Below, piece after piece: positions 11,350 through 25,384 of a stretch of 64,000 bases of DNA (positions are counted from its first letter, which is position 1; every line of letters starts with the position of its first letter). The notes under the pieces were generated by a model. That model was not told the DNA's origin and made no database searches. It saw only the letters and a list, made by a program, of their open reading frames with translations. The position numbers and the translations under genes were made by a program. Source of the stretch: Limanda limanda (taxonomy: Eukaryota; Chordata; Actinopteri; Pleuronectiformes; Pleuronectidae); assembly GCF_963576545.1 (NCBI RefSeq), contig NC_083636.1, positions 4,840,856-4,904,855 of the forward strand. Direction: 5' to 3'.

Positions 11350-12583
11350 ACAATAGGAGATTGAAAATAAGGGGAAGCAGCGCACAAGATTGATGCAAGG
11401 TTAGAACGACGAGGATATAATGATATCCCAGGGGCAAGAAATTTAACAAAGTGTTAAAGAAGTGGTTTATTGACAAACTTGTCTTTCCTCCAGTCCCTAA
11501 ATCACACTGTGTTACCAGAACTAACCCGATGTTCGACTTTCAGCTGTGAAAACGCCTTCAGTCGATCTTCCGAGTCTCATTTCGAGATACTAACCTTGAT
11601 CTTTCATTTTTAATTGCACCAAACGATATTTTAACTCAGCATTCGAACCCTTTGCTGAGACAATTAGTCATCGTGTTGTCCACAGCACGGAGCCAGACTC
11701 GCCCACCAGCACGGGAGAGTCCACACGCCGGGTCGACCAGGAGCAATCTGCTCGCTCGCTGACGGACGGCCGGCCCTGCAGTTGCGTCACCTCGGTATCT
11801 GACATGAAATCTGTGAAATGTGGCAGTCTGGTTGTGGTTACACAACAGCCCACAGGGCAATTTTAATGACAGCCTGGTTGGTCCCAATTAAATTACACAA
11901 CTGAAAACATTATGGGTTGCAATTCAGTCAAGCTTTCTTTTTTACGAATTTCAGATTTTAATCTTTAATCAGAAGGACAACGAAGCCATGCGATGGATCA
12001 ACTGCTCACTGCCACTAAAAACCTCCAGCGTTAGAAGTTTTTAAAGAGATAATTTCTTGTAAAATAGGCTTAATAGGCTCCGGTCATATAAAAGTATTTA
12101 TCGGTGCCACATAACTCAAACCATTCGATAAGGTTTCGGGCCATCAAGGTCGTTAAATCCTGTGCTGAGCAAAACACAAATATTAAAATAGTGATTTCCT
12201 TCATTACAAGCAGCTTTCAGTGTCTTTTCATGTTACTTTGTGTTAAAAAAATCAATTTGGGGAGTTTAGAAACCCGCTCGAGATTCATCACACTTAACAT
12301 TCGGCTCAGGTTCATTTCATTTTCTTTGTCCAAGTGAAATCTGGCTTTGGACGGTGGCATTGCTGTGGTCTGCATGTGGTTCAGGACAGGGCTGTACAGG
12401 CTCAGACTGGGTTCTCAGGGAAATGCAAAAAAAATCATTATACAGGAGAGTTTGATGTGTGTGTGTGTGTGATCATATCTCACTTCCCAGCGCTATATTC
12501 AGATACACACATACGTCATGTTGGCAAAGACCTATCGGTGGTGTTGTTTTTAGATAGACCAGGACAGACGGGTCTGTTGTTGC

Positions 12584-12595
12584 TGTGTGTGTGTG

Positions 12596-12648
<53 letters not shown>
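12584..12648 (+). repeat. (TG)n microsatellite
   Basis: About 32 dinucleotides with two C interruptions. Confidence 0.97.
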
Positions 12649-14730
12649 CAGAGAGGGAACATGGCAAAGAGAGGCTGAGTTCAGCTTTGCATTGAATTCT
12701 ACTTATTTTAAAATATAAAATCTACAGTTTGCAGTCAATGTTGATAATCTGAAAAAATTGTGAAACACATTTTAGGTTCATAAAGCCGAGCAGAAGGCGC
12801 CAGGAGGTTGACGATTATCTTAATTTGATGAGACAACACACAACAAGCACTGGTGTCTGTGATGAGGTGAATATGATATAACCATGGAAATAAAAGCAAT
12901 TTGCTGTCATAATTTTCCACCTTGATTCCAGAGGTGTTAGATATCCCCCCCCATCCAACAGATATGTGTTGTTGGTGTTTCTTATGACACCTTTTTCTGC
13001 AGCACATATGATAATGTCCTATATGAGCACAATTATTCCTATATCGCCGGAGGATTGACCTTTCCCATCATTTTTACCTGCAGGAATTTGCATAAAAAAC
13101 ACATAATTGCTCCGTCTGTGGTTTGACTCCAATGCTCCCAGTTCCTGAGAAGATACAGGTAGATATCGTACTGGAATAAGCAAATATGTATTCATATTAC
13201 TGATATGTCAGAATCAATATACCTGCGACTTATCATTACGTCAATAGATCTTCATAAACTGGTTGCGATTAAACCTCCTACAGAACACATTTCTGTGTAG
13301 CTTCACATATGTTTTGTTATGTAAGACTGAACCATACAACTCAAGAGAAAATCAACCCAAACCACCTGGGAGGGTTAAAAAAAGATTTTGCTTTCATAAA
13401 CCCATTTCAATGCAAATGGCAAAAAAAACTGTATTGACTCGAGTTTCATCTTGTATGTTTGCAGGTACGTACAAATTTACATGCATTTATAAAGCTATGC
13501 TTGTTTGCTTTGTGGCCAAAAGTGCATTTGCATACATTATGTAGAATTTATACAGTTAGTACTTGTAAAAACTCATCGGTGATACGGCTCCTTTTCTTCA
13601 GGACCGTTCACAGGAGGTGTAAACTCAAATCTGCGGTGACCAGGAGGAATCATTTCCTGTTATCGTGTCCAGCCTCTCGCTCGTGTGCCCAAAATGTGCG
13701 TCTTGCTTATGTATTTGTGTAAATGTCTTTGTGGCTTTGCATGAATGCAAAAGCTGTTGTGTCCTGTCAACCTACACCTTTCCCTCTCCCTGTCGTCTCT
13801 CCAGGCGTGCAGGCGCTGGAGCGTGAAGGCGAGCGCCGCTTCCCCCCTCGTCGCGGACGCCAGTCGTCTCCCCGCGGCGTCCTGCAGGCACGGCAGCAGC
13901 CGACAGATGCCAGAGCGGGGGGGCAGAGGAAGACATCGAACTTATAGCAACAACGGTGGCAACAAATTTGAGGATTCAGGCGCACGTCGGCCCATCGGAA
14001 TCACTCCATCACTTACTTTAACAGCGTTAGGGTGGTGGTGGTGGTGGTGGGGGGGGGCTGTATGTTCCTGTCTGCATGAGCGAGCAAAGAAGAAAGAGAC
14101 GGAGAGAAAACATCAGTGACAAAGAGAAACAGAGGAGGAGGCAGGAGTTAGTGCCAGAACCCACAGAGGGAGAAGGATTCCAGTGTTCTCCGTCTTATTT
14201 TTTGTCGTACTACTTCCTCCTTAGAGAGAAGGAATAACTAATACATTTAGGCATGAATCTCCGGGCCGATCTATTTGGCGTGATGAGCCAGAAAAGAGAG
14301 AATCACAGCTGCAGTATGCACTTTGATAAGGAATCCCAAAAAGGAATAATGAAGTGCCTGGAAATCACCCCCCCGGCGGCATGTTGGAGACGTGCAGGAG
14401 GCCGGGCTGGCTCCATTTAACATGACAATAAAACATGTATCATTTCTTTTTCATGACGCTGTAATTCACAGTTGATGTTTCCTATGAAGAATACATTAAA
14501 ACACACCCATTTGTGGTGGAGTGAGGCTGCATGATTGTACAGTGGGTGGTGGGGGGGGGGAGAAAGTGGAAAGCAATTTATTTCCCTCTTCTTCCAGGGC
14601 GCTCCTTCATATTCATGCACATAAAGATGAAGAAGCCTGATTCTCTCTCAGCTGAGTCAGGATGTAGTCTGACCCCGGTCCCGACATCAGAAGTGTTTCT
14701 GGTTTGTCGGGTGAATTCAAAAAGATTTGG

Positions 14731-15425
14731 ACAATGGCACTTTTTTTGTTTTTTTTTGTTTTTTTATTAATTTCCAATAAGAACCTACAAAACACATTGA
14801 CACATACCACACAAGTTGCTCAATGAAATGCAGGCGAGCTTCACTGCATACACATACATACAAAAAATAAAATAAATAAAGATAAACACGCACACAAACA
14901 TGCATACCTACGTAAAATAATAACAAAAATAAATAAAATAAAATAAAAATGTCACACTCGATATCCCTACAGATAGATATAATCTATCGTTGCCTGAGAA
15001 AGTCCATTAAGGGTGCCCACACCTCTTCAAATTCCTGTGCTTTACCCCGGATTACATAGGTTAGCTTTTCTAATGAAACATACATTGCCATCTCTCGAAT
15101 CCAAGATTGTGTAGACGATACTTCAGTCTCTCTCCAAGATAAAGCAACCATCCTCCTGGCCTGCAGGTGGCCAAAGTTGATCAGAGTCTTACACTTAGAG
15201 TTGACAGAAAAGCCATCTGGGTATATCCCTAAAATACAAAGATTTGCTCCGCAGGGTATCTGAATACCTGTGATTTTACCTGGAGTTTGAACAACCATTT
15301 TCCAAAAAGCTACCAGTTTAGAACATTCCCATACACAATGGATCAAAGTACCTTTCTCAGTCGAACATTTCACAAAAGTATCTGGAGTGCCAGGGGACCA
15401 TTTATTAAATTTACAATGGCACTTT
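14731..15425 (-). mobile_element. 5'-truncated L1 insertion with 13 bp target duplication
   Basis: Both ends carry ACAATGGCACTTT (14731-14743 and 15413-15425), a perfect target-site duplication. Between them lies 669 bp on the minus strand: the C-terminal end of an L1 ORF2, about 240 bp of 3' UTR, and a 3' poly(A) seen as T runs at 14741-14766. This is a standard product of target-primed reverse transcription stopped early. The intact repeat pair suggests a fairly recent insertion. Confidence 0.9.
14984..15412 (-). pseudogene. L1-type ORF2 C-terminal fragment
   Basis: About 142 residues of the ORF2 tail remain, beginning KFNKWSPGTP and ending DFLRQR with a stop at 14984. The diagnostic block GTLIHCVWECSKLVAFW corresponds to the cysteine-rich C-terminal motif of L1 ORF2, which has a Cys-rich/His-x4-Cys pattern. 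The first Cys of the usual motif is replaced by Phe here. The downstream part (LEKLTYVIRGKAQEFEEVW) is also typical of fish L1. Endonuclease and reverse transcriptase are missing. The frame runs on upstream into host sequence, giving a misleading 194-codon ORF. Confidence 0.85.
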
Positions 15426-16717
15426 AATAAGCCCGAGCCCAAGTGAGTCAAACGTGATGACGCTTCCATCTTTTCTTTACTTTCCTCTTCCTCCTCTCGT
15501 CTCTTTTCTCTTTCTTTGCCACCTGCTGTAGAAGTTGGAGATAAAGCCGCCTCCCAGTCCGCCAACAACAGCCAGAGGCCAATCAGATGCAGGCGTTATT
15601 TGGACTGAATTTGCTTTTACTCGACCACCTCCTCCTCGCCGACATTATCTCAAGACTGCACAGACCCAGACGGAGATAATAGCGCAAGCAGGGATTATGT
15701 TTATTTCCACCGTGCCAGATATCCAAGAGATATATTTCCCAGTAGACGTCCGCCTGCTCCTCTCCCCTCAGCTCTCGGAGGGATCGGCCTCACACGCCAG
15801 AGCAACGTTTCTGCAGCGTCTCTGTTTTCTCTCGTACTTCAGGCTCTCGCGTCTCATTCCAAAACAAACCTGAGAGCTGAGCGCTGTGCAGGAGGAGCCG
15901 GGGACTTCACCTGGCATCAGACTGTAATCACTACAAAACAGAACCGGTCTGAGCCCAAGCCGAGGGGACGCCGCACCATCAAATGCAAGATAGAGGCAAC
16001 GGTGGATCTTGGTAGAGAGGATGAATCTTAAACTTAGACAGATTTATTTTAAATCTAAATAACATAAACCTATATTTAAACCCAAGCTGAGGATTTAAAT
16101 CTCCCGGTGGCAACAGCACCTGACTTTGCAAAGATAACAGCATCGTTTAAATCTCCTAATGAACTCACACTGGAGTTTTAAGATATTTCCACTAAAACAA
16201 GAATATGTGAAAACATTCTAGTTTGTGTTTCAGCCTGAATCCACTCTGGGCTACATCTATTATTATAAAATGTCCTCTCTGTAATTGTGAATTTAACCGA
16301 TGACATTGAATTGATTCAATTATACTTTATTATAGTGCAAAAGCACAACATCAAGTTTTTCAAGGCATGAGATGTTATGATCAACTGTTGTTGAGTTCAA
16401 AACTTAATCATCCAACATTATCTACAAAGCTGTAAAAACAAATTCAACGTGACTTTATCTCTGATTGTCTGATTATTTCTCCGGTGGCAGACACCTGCAT
16501 AGTGTAATTGAAATTACTTTCTTCTGTTCAAACCCACTCATACATGTGGTTTTCACAATGGGTCACATCAGGTGTGACTTTGAAAATTAAAAATTTTAAA
16601 TTTTCTTTGCACTCTGTGTCTCAGATGTCAACATGCTCATTCAACAGATGAGAGATACTGATATGTTTTTTGATTCGCGAGGCTTAATTGCTTTGACAAA
16701 TTCAGGTCTTTCATAAA

Positions 16718-16720
<3 letters not shown>

Positions 16721-16757
<37 letters not shown>
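16721..16757 (+). repeat. (TG)n microsatellite
   Basis: About 18 uninterrupted TG units. A second short TG-rich patch lies at 16926-16990. Confidence 0.97.
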
Positions 16758-16758
<1 letters not shown>

Positions 16759-19700
16759 ATACGTATATACAGTATATCAGTGCTTTTTTAAATATCACAG
16801 ATATAACAAACAGGTCTTAAGAAGATTTAACGGATTGTTTAGACATCACACTGGACATTAAATCATGGGCTGGTTTGCTTGCAGCCTTTAGACCTTAGGT
16901 GACCTTATTAGTTTTTTTTACTACTGAATGTGTGTGTTGGCCAGAGCACAAGTCATTGTGTGTGTGTCTGTGTGTGTCTGTGTGTGTTTTACCTTCATGT
17001 GCTTGTGCAAATATGTGTTTATCATTCTTTCCTGAATTTTGCTCACAGAATTGTCCCCCGTGTGATTAATATTAATATTGACATTGGTGATAAAAGGATT
17101 GTCTTTCCAAGTAATTTCCATCTGCCCTTCGGCTGCTGAGGCAGAAAGCAGCCAACACGCCGGCTAATCCCCCCCCACTACCCCCCCGATCACGCCGCAG
17201 AGTCCTGCTTGTTCAGGTGATGGCATGATTTAGGCCAGCTGACACGGCTTAAACAGCGAGCGTCCAAACAGGACATAACCACCAGGTCACTCCAAGGTGA
17301 GCGTCCCGGCTGCGGACGGTGGGAATCGTTGGGAAAGGGGAGGACGCCCCCCCGACCTCTGTGGCCCCAGGATCCCGTCCCTTTGCTCCGGAGCAGCAGG
17401 GGCGTGCTCCTGGTGTCAGCTCAGCCGTGGGTTCGATCCCAGTCATTTATTCATGCAGCACTTCATCAGGAACGACTCCACGGTCGACGCCCTGCTACTC
17501 GGAACGGGCTGATCAATAATCAATCAGGAATTTTGAAATCAGGCGAGCGACACGTGGGGAGACACGTGGAGAGAATCTGCCCGGCAGCATCAGTGAGAGG
17601 AGGACAATAAAGTGGAAGGGACCTTGGGTGAGCGGAGGTCATCTCTCATCCTGTCAGGTCGCTGGGCTGTAAGTTAGTGTATCGTCCTGGTTAACGGGCG
17701 AAACTGGACGCTGTGTTTATGGCCAACTGGTTCAAATGGTTTCCTCTTCTCTTCGGGTGAAGGTTAAATCAGGAGAAAACGGTGAAATGTCTAATTTAGA
17801 GTCTCTGGATGCTGTAATGCTGCAGCTGGGAAAGACAAGAAGAAGTAAACAATGCCGGATTTAAAAAAAACTAAATAAATCTTTGAAATATTGACTTTGC
17901 AAATGTTTTTTTGAGGCAGGAAATGCACTCAGTACATTTAAATCTGCTATAATCAATTATTTTGACAATAGCAAAGTCAATCCAAGGACAATGTGAAAAT
18001 AAGAAAGACGTCGCTCTTCATTTTGAAACTTCACTTCAGTCTTTGTTCAGTTTCACCCTCATCACGTCATCGTTTCTCTTTCTGATGCAGCAAACATCTG
18101 TTTCCAGCAACAACAAAAAACAGCTTTAAAAATAAAAACATAAATAAATAAGTACATTTTTGCAAAGAATACATGGTTCCCCGACATGCCCAGCGCCGAA
18201 GTGCAAAGAGACTGAATCAGAAATGAGCTCGGGTCCAAAGTGAAGCATTTAACTGCTGAAGAGCCACGTGTTTCCCTCATGAATCGGTGGAGACCAAATA
18301 CTGAGTTTGGCTATTCGGTTATTTTGGTTTGTTTGGACTCTTAATTTTGTTCAACCTCTTTCTGATTTGAGGGGTTTGCACAAGGGAAATTCAACATTAG
18401 CATACAAACAAGTCGATCATTGATGTTAAATCAATTCCAACGAAGCTATAAAAACCAGGAAGATGCTACAAGTTTAAAGAAACTCACAATTCTCAATTTT
18501 GACATTGAAAATCAACGTCAACATGAATAAGTCCAAGGTTCTGGACCTGCTCACTGTGTTTTCCAGGCAAGAAATATGTCACCTGTGTCCTACAGTTTGT
18601 ATTTATGTCTCACTGTTATTCAGATATTCAGAAGTAGTTATTTTGGACATCAAGATCGTGTATCTACAGAGACAGAGTCAGAAAGGTGCAGTGAAGAGAC
18701 TTCCATAGACACAACAAAGAGGACAAGCTGTGCAGATGGACGGTTGGATAAGCAGGAAGACCGACAAACACACAGAGACACAATCTGACAATGAGCTGCT
18801 TTCAACTACCGGCTGGAAGGATGAGAGAGCGGTGAACAGGTGTGTGAGTGGGCAGGGAGGCTCCGGAGATAGATGGAGGACGAGGAGCAGGTGGAGCAGG
18901 TGGAGCTGGCAGCCACCGGGTCCGGGACGGGGAGGGACGTCTGGGCGGATGGACACTGGCAGGAGACGGAGACAGGAATAGTAACAGTGAGGATGATACT
19001 GTAGATGCACAGGAAGGGAGAGGAGAACCTCGCTATGTGGGTCAGGAGGTGAAAGACGGAGGATGTTGGGCTCGTGTTCGTCCAACGTCCTGAAGCACAA
19101 GTCAAAATCAAGGATAACTGTTATGTCTGCCTAAATATAAAGTAAATAAACCAAATAGGAAATTGTCACATTCACCACTTCTCCCCAGAAAGTTAAAATC
19201 AATATTTGTCATCTTCTAATCCTCAGATATCAGACACATGGAAGCTAAATAGCACCAAACGTCATTAAATGTCCTCCCTCATTGGACGGATGAGAAACTT
19301 GTACAGTAGTGAGGCTGTGTTGTTATGGCTTTTTGCAAATTGTTTGTATATTCTTGAAATCACTAACTTGATTACAGGACAGCTCCCCCTGGAGGCCAGG
19401 AGGGGTTGGAAGGTGTTGCTGGGGAGGGACAACCTGTTCAGCCTGCTGACACTGACCTGACCTCGGAGAAGTGGAAGTAGATGGATTGGTTAATACATGA
19501 CAAGGAGTCTATACCTATATCTTAACTTGACTCTGAAGTTAGATTATGACAGAGCTTGTTGAGAGAACATTTTTTTCTGCTGAGACGACAGATTTATTTC
19601 TCTGCAAATAAAAAACTGGATCACGTTTGATATGTAATATCTGCAAATTAGCCTGAACCGTGACACAGGGATGAAAACCCATGATGCAGCAGTGAGATTT

Positions 19701-19778
19701 GACTTCCAGAACAACAATGCACCTGAATCCACCTCCGTCCACCTGCCAGGAAAACATAGCAGCTGAAGAAAGTAAAGA

Positions 19779-19881
<103 letters not shown>

Positions 19882-22589
19882 AGCTCTGTGAAGTAAATAT
19901 GCAGAAGCAGCAGATTCGATGCTCCTGTTGTTTTCCTGTTTTCCAGTCCACTGTTCTAACCTCACTCTAGTTATTTCTGCGAGAGGAATATTTTTTATCG
20001 TTCACTTCTCTCCTCTCTCGTTTATTTCCAGCCTCTGAATGTTTCAACATGGTCGCCGCGCTCTGCCGACTGCTCAGATTATTGCTATCCATCATTTGTT
20101 TATATTCTCATTTGGAAAGGGGAAAATAGTGGAGGCCGCTTCCATTATTGCAAATATAATTTCCTGCAAAGGTTACACGAGGCCAGAGCCAAGTTTGACG
20201 CTGCTCTTCCTCTTGCTGGCGTGATGTCAGTGGTCACGTGACTCTGGCTGAAAGGCGTCCTCACGATGTGAAGCTTCTCCCTCTGAGCGCGACTCACATG
20301 TCGTCCTTTCAACGCCACAGAAAGACCTCGCCACCGAACAATGAGCCGAGGCCGACGCTGCACATGTGAGGCTCCTGTTGAGACGTGAGCGTTTCCACAG
20401 GAAGCGTCTCTCCTCCGAAACGCCAACTGTTTTCAGTCTTTGCTTTCCGAGCTCAAAGAGTGAGGCAGTCAGGAATCAAAAACACAAATGAAAATACTCC
20501 CTTTGAAATCGCACGCATTGCAATTACTTTAGAAAAAAAATAACGGTGACAAAACTGGAACCTCGGAGGACAAACACAAAATGCTGCTTATTTTTAGACG
20601 ACATATATTTATATCCAACCTCAAAAGCCAAGTAATCATTGAGTATTACTTTTGGGCGACTGTTGCTTTTTCCAGGTGATTTGTCTAGTTATTGTGTTAT
20701 TGTTGTATAGTCTATTTTGTGTCCTTAGCAGCTCTCCTGTGGCAATGTGTGTTTTCTCCTGTGTGTATTTGAGCCGGAGCCACGAGGCGGACATTCTCTA
20801 ATGACACAATAAAAAACATCGGTTTGCTTCGGTTCTTCTGTCCTGGTGAATAAAATGATATTTATGTCCCTTTTTTACAAAGAAACACAAAGTATATTTT
20901 GTATTAGACAGACATGGTCACTCAGTTCCATTCTTTTCCCCCAAACTCTTCAAACTCATGTCTTTTTTTTTGTGCAGCTTCTCTTCTCTTTTCCATCACT
21001 GCCGTCTCTTATCCAAACCCGAGGTCTAATGACTAAACTTTAAGGCCTTCGGTCTCACATAATTATTTAAGTGGATTTATTGCGAGTAGCTCATAATTAT
21101 ATAAGAGTCTTTTATTGCCAGTGTACATGAGTAAATTCTGCCTGATATACCGTGATAGCGGGAGATATGGATTGTCCTCAGCAAGCCACTGAATGAATCA
21201 TACGTTTAAGGCAAAGATATTCAACTGCCGCTTTGCAGAGTCTCCGAAGAGTATATCTGTCCTCATTATTCTGATATGATATTGCCCTAAGACAGATCAG
21301 ACAGCAGATGCTAACTACTCCACTAAGCTCGAATAACCCCTAAAATCTCTGCCCAGCCTTATTTCTCATGGCTTTGGCTGATGATGTTTCTGCAGATATG
21401 TGCATGACGGTCTAAGTATAGAAAGTCCTCTCGGTTCGGCTGGACGCCTGGAGGATCAACATTCTCATTGTGGGAGGCGGCTTAATGAGAGGACGGAGAA
21501 AAGGGGGGAAGAGGAATTGAAGCACCTGGAAGCCTGATGTCCCCGAGTCGCCTGTAGCAGAGACGCCTGCGGTGAACGTGTTGACATGTCCACCGGGCCG
21601 CTGCAGACAATGTCCCGACCCCGGCTCCGGCTCCCGGCCGGTCGGCAACATCGTTTATCCAACACGTCGCCCCCTAGCTGCGGTTGGGCTGACGTAACAC
21701 AAGATGACTCCGCAGCTAAGGAAGACTTCCCGAGGATACGTGGCTCATCTGAGAGGACACTGGCCTCTGAGCGTCACATTTATTGTGTTGTTAACATGAC
21801 AGGACACATGGCCACCTCTGGAATCCAGCATGACAGGTGTATGATGTTATTGCTCAGTATCCAGGCTGCGGACGGCATCATGATTCTGCAGAGGCTTCCC
21901 TCAGGCTCTCTGGTTGGTGAAATACTCTCTGCTCCGAGAGACCAGGGGCCGGTGTTTATCTTCAGATTACTGGAAGGTACATATGTGGTGTTTAGGCTCT
22001 GTTGTGGTGCACAGCAGCTGCATGTCAGACAACTCACAGATGACGATGCAAAGAACAATTGGGTTGTGTAATGAAATGAAAATGGTCTGGAAGACGTCTG
22101 ATTCAGAAAAACCTATAAACACATAATGTTCTCTGTATATTATTTGCCGTCTGTAGAAACTTTCTCTGTCACTGTCATTTTTTAATGTCCTGTTTAATGG
22201 TGTCACGTCGCAGTAATAAATAGAAATGTCCCCAACAAGGGACATGGGGACGCAGTCAAAACCACCAGTCACTGGTCAGAATCCCACCACGAAGGAAAGC
22301 AAAGGAAGAAATAAATAGATAAATAATAAATTGACTTCCCTGTCTGTTAAATAAAACTGAGGCTTGTAAATATGACTATTTATAATCATCAATAATGCAA
22401 ATCAACCCAATTAGTAAGAAAAGTGTTGAGGAGAAGTATGATTCAAATAGATTGAGACCATCAGACATAACTACATGTAAACTGTAGCAGAGTAAAGTGA
22501 AAGAAAAAGAAATAATAGAAATAACACGTGAATTTTAATACAGCGACAAAAATAAGTGCTTTCTTTCAGGGGTGAGTTTAATCCCTCAT

Positions 22590-22615
22590 GACTCCTCCCC
22601 TGAGAAGGAGGAGTC
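22590..22615. other. perfect 9 bp hairpin
   Basis: GACTCCTCC and GGAGGAGTC around an 8 nt loop. There is no following T run or other context that would give it a role. Confidence 0.6.
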
Positions 22616-23473
22616 AATCTCAAGCTTTGACACTAAAAGCATAAACTCAGGATAAGTCCAGATTTGTCATCTTTCATTAAAAAACACTTTTCATATGCAT
22701 TCCACTGACTTTCTATTTCTTTCTTTATAAAATGCCCCACAGGAGACATATTCCACATATGGCACAGAACTAAAAAAGGAAAATGAATCAGAAGGAATTT
22801 AGATCTGACTCACACAATTTGCAAGTTCAACGAAATGAATAACCGAGTTGAATCTCCAGCCGTTCGATTTCATTAGCAGGGAAAATGTTAACGGCTTCAG
22901 GAGCCAGTCAGGTGAGTTCCACCGAGAGACCCCCCCCCCCGCTGCACCAGTTTCCCACATCACCAGTGCAGGAGCGGCTCCCGGTGAACGTGCACGACTA
23001 TGAATGTTAAGCGATGCATTGTGTGGAGAGGGCGAAGCCTGCATGCTCAGCAAACCCGCCCCAGAATAAATAAAGCTTAAAATAGAGGGAGGAAGACGAT
23101 GTGACGAAGGTCATGAGGCAGATTCCCATGATCTTGCAGGTTCACATTATGCACCTCCGCCTGCTCAAACACCGCGGCGGCCCATTAAATGGAATTTAAT
23201 ATAAAGAGAAGAAACAGTATTTCAGAGGGTGGGAGCCAAGGCTGTGGCAGGAGGGAGCCGTATCTCCCAGAGTGCATTGCAACTCCGTCAGGTGGACGTG
23301 ACGGTCGGGGACAAGCGGAGATTGATGGAGTCTCTCTTTCCCCTTGGCTCAGCAGTCTTTGATTTCCTCAGCACATGGGAGGAAGAAGGGGGAGAGAGGG
23401 GGAACAGCGGAGGAGTGATAGATAGGAATTCATGTCATTTACATCCCTGGGTCAGTCTATCACAGGAGTGACG

Positions 23474-23474
23474 C

Positions 23475-23517
<43 letters not shown>
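23474..23517 (+). repeat. (GA)n microsatellite
   Basis: GA units with one A interruption, ending 58 bp before the left direct repeat at 23575. Confidence 0.95.
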
Positions 23518-23518
<1 letters not shown>

Positions 23519-23574
23519 CGAGAGATAGAGACGTGGAGACAGGCTTGAGTAATAGAGAATATCCGTGTGTGTGT

Positions 23575-23627
23575 GTAACTAGCTCCTGTGAGGTTTCTGT
23601 GATTCATGTTTTCTCAATTAGCGTCCG
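23575..23627 (+). repeat. left flanking direct repeat of copy 1
   Basis: GTAACTAGCTCCTGTGAGG continuing to AATTAGCGTCCG. It is repeated with a few mismatches at 24233-24285, immediately beyond the other end of the element. Confidence 0.8.
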
Positions 23628-24230
23628 ACTACATTTTTTGACTTTCACTTTCAGCTTGTTTGTGAGATATGAAACTTTCCTTTTGCAGGTTGTCGTATCA
23701 TCTTTAGAGATCAGCAACACAACTCTGAATGTCAACATCCTCCAGGATGATGGAGACAGTAATGTTTGGCTAGGTTTAAAAGAAACAGCACCCCAAGGTT
23801 CTGCAGTTGCATCTGGGGACTTAAAAATGTACATTTGTTTTTCTTTTTCTTTATTTTATGGGGAGATTTATTTGTTTTTGCACAATGAGTACATGAGTGG
23901 GTACAGAACATATCCCTGAGGGACCCCAGAGATAATTGTTGAGCAGAACCATAATTGTTTGGGTTGTGTTACTTCTCAACAATACGTTGAAACAGGACCT
24001 GTTCAACATTTAAAAGTTTATCATACAGAATGATGGGATAATATTTTTTTTTTTAACTCTTATCGAAGGAATACTTCTTAATTCTTCAAATTGACTTTTT
24101 GAGAAAAGCTCAAATTAAAGACGAACATGTGTGTTTGTGTATAGCAGCATTTAACTATTGAAACGATTCAGACACCTTCTCACATGTTATAGGAGAAAAT
24201 ACATTTTTTGACAAACTGGTAATATAAATA
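23628..24230 (+). repeat. unnamed 0.6 kb interspersed element, copy 1
   Basis: From ACTACATTTTTTGACTTTCA to GGTAATATAAATA, this segment matches 27989-28685 at high identity over most of its length. About 110 bp (roughly 23749-23866) is absent from the other copy. It is flanked by two imperfect direct repeats of about 53 bp. No terminal inverted repeat beyond a few bases, no poly(A) and no coding domain is visible, so the class is unknown. It has been called an element only because it is duplicated with sharp ends. Confidence 0.75.
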
Positions 24231-24232
24231 AT

Positions 24233-24285
24233 GTAACTTGCTCCTGTGAGGTTCCTGTGATTCCTTCTTTCTCAATTAGCGTCCG
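24233..24285 (+). repeat. right flanking direct repeat of copy 1
   Basis: GTAACTTGCTCCTGTGAGG continuing to AATTAGCGTCCG. Partner of 23575-23627. At roughly 53 bp it is far longer than the target duplications of known transposons. Confidence 0.8.
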
Positions 24286-25384
24286 GACGCTTTTGTCTGA
24301 TGGAATGAAACGACTCACCTGACTCCTCGGTGCCTCTCGGTTTCCACCGGTCGCTGGGAGGCAACGCACGGAGATGATGATGATGATCTGGATTTGAAGC
24401 AGAAGTGCTTCTTATAATTGCTTCTGCGGAGACATTGATTGATATGGACCCTCGGGGGGGGGGGGGGGGGTGCAGGCCTGGCAGCCTTTTACAGAACACA
24501 GGGAAAATGGCCGCCATTGGAAATCATCTTCCATTATTGCGTTACATAACACGTTTCACTGGATTCTACAACATCCCTTTTGTTTTTTGCTGCGACGCCA
24601 TATGGTGGCATCGACTTCTGCTGGCCGCTCGCCCCCCCGCGTCATGTGTGTGTGCGTCTGAGGGACTGGAGAAGTGCAGCTTCTTGATCTCCACATGCTG
24701 CGCTCGCTGTGAGGTCACAGCTGCCTGCGACTTCCCTGTGACTCACACGCAGGAGGCAGCGTGACGACAGCAAGACATTAAGAGCCGAGCTATTTCCCCA
24801 CATGTGACATGAAAGGCACCGAGCAGACATCAATCAAACTTGCTATCTATATAAAGTAAGTGCATAATTTCCTCATTTTAGATGCATGTGGGACTTTTTT
24901 CTCTATTCATCCTTGTTTTTACGATGCTGGTTATCCCCTCATTGCCTGAATTAATTTCCAGTTATAAAAAAAATATATATTATTTGTGTTTTTGGCTGTC
25001 ATACAGATGCTAAATTAAGTGGCGATTGTTATTTTCAATATAGCATATACAATAGATATAAAATTAAGATATGAGGCAAATTAGCGACATTAAGCATAAT
25101 GGGGCATAAACGTAATTTAACAAATTCTTCAGTCTCTGGTTTGTAGATTATTATATTGATGCTGCTTTTCCTTGAAATTGAATAACAACATATGTTTCTG
25201 TACAATCATTGCTGTTCCATCATCACAGTATTTCAAATACAGCTTAATACCTCAGAATAACTTTGCTGCACAGTACCAAGGGGCTAGTGTGTATTTTCCA
25301 CTCCAACTATATGGCGGCAGAGTACTTCAAATACCTTTATGGTATGTGTAGTATTTGCACCATCAGGCATTAGTGGGATAAAAA

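Larger units (their letters stand above)
10071..14730. other. no gene seen; contains one MITE and TG repeats
   Basis: Mostly AT-rich unique sequence around the MITE at 11029 and the TG tract at 12584. A strong acceptor-like sequence (TCCCTGTCGTCTCTCCAG) ends at 13804, before a GC-rich frame that closes at 13947. It was considered as an exon and not accepted. Confidence 0.6.

Noticed and set aside
13805..13947. Exon-like frame after a very good acceptor (TCCCTGTCGTCTCTCCAG)
   Set aside because: The translation is Arg/Gln-rich without a motif, and no partner exon is visible. Single acceptor matches are common by chance. RNA-seq at 13805 would decide.
21586..22071. 161-codon plus-strand frame
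   Set aside because: No domain, overlapped by open frames on the other strand, ordinary composition.
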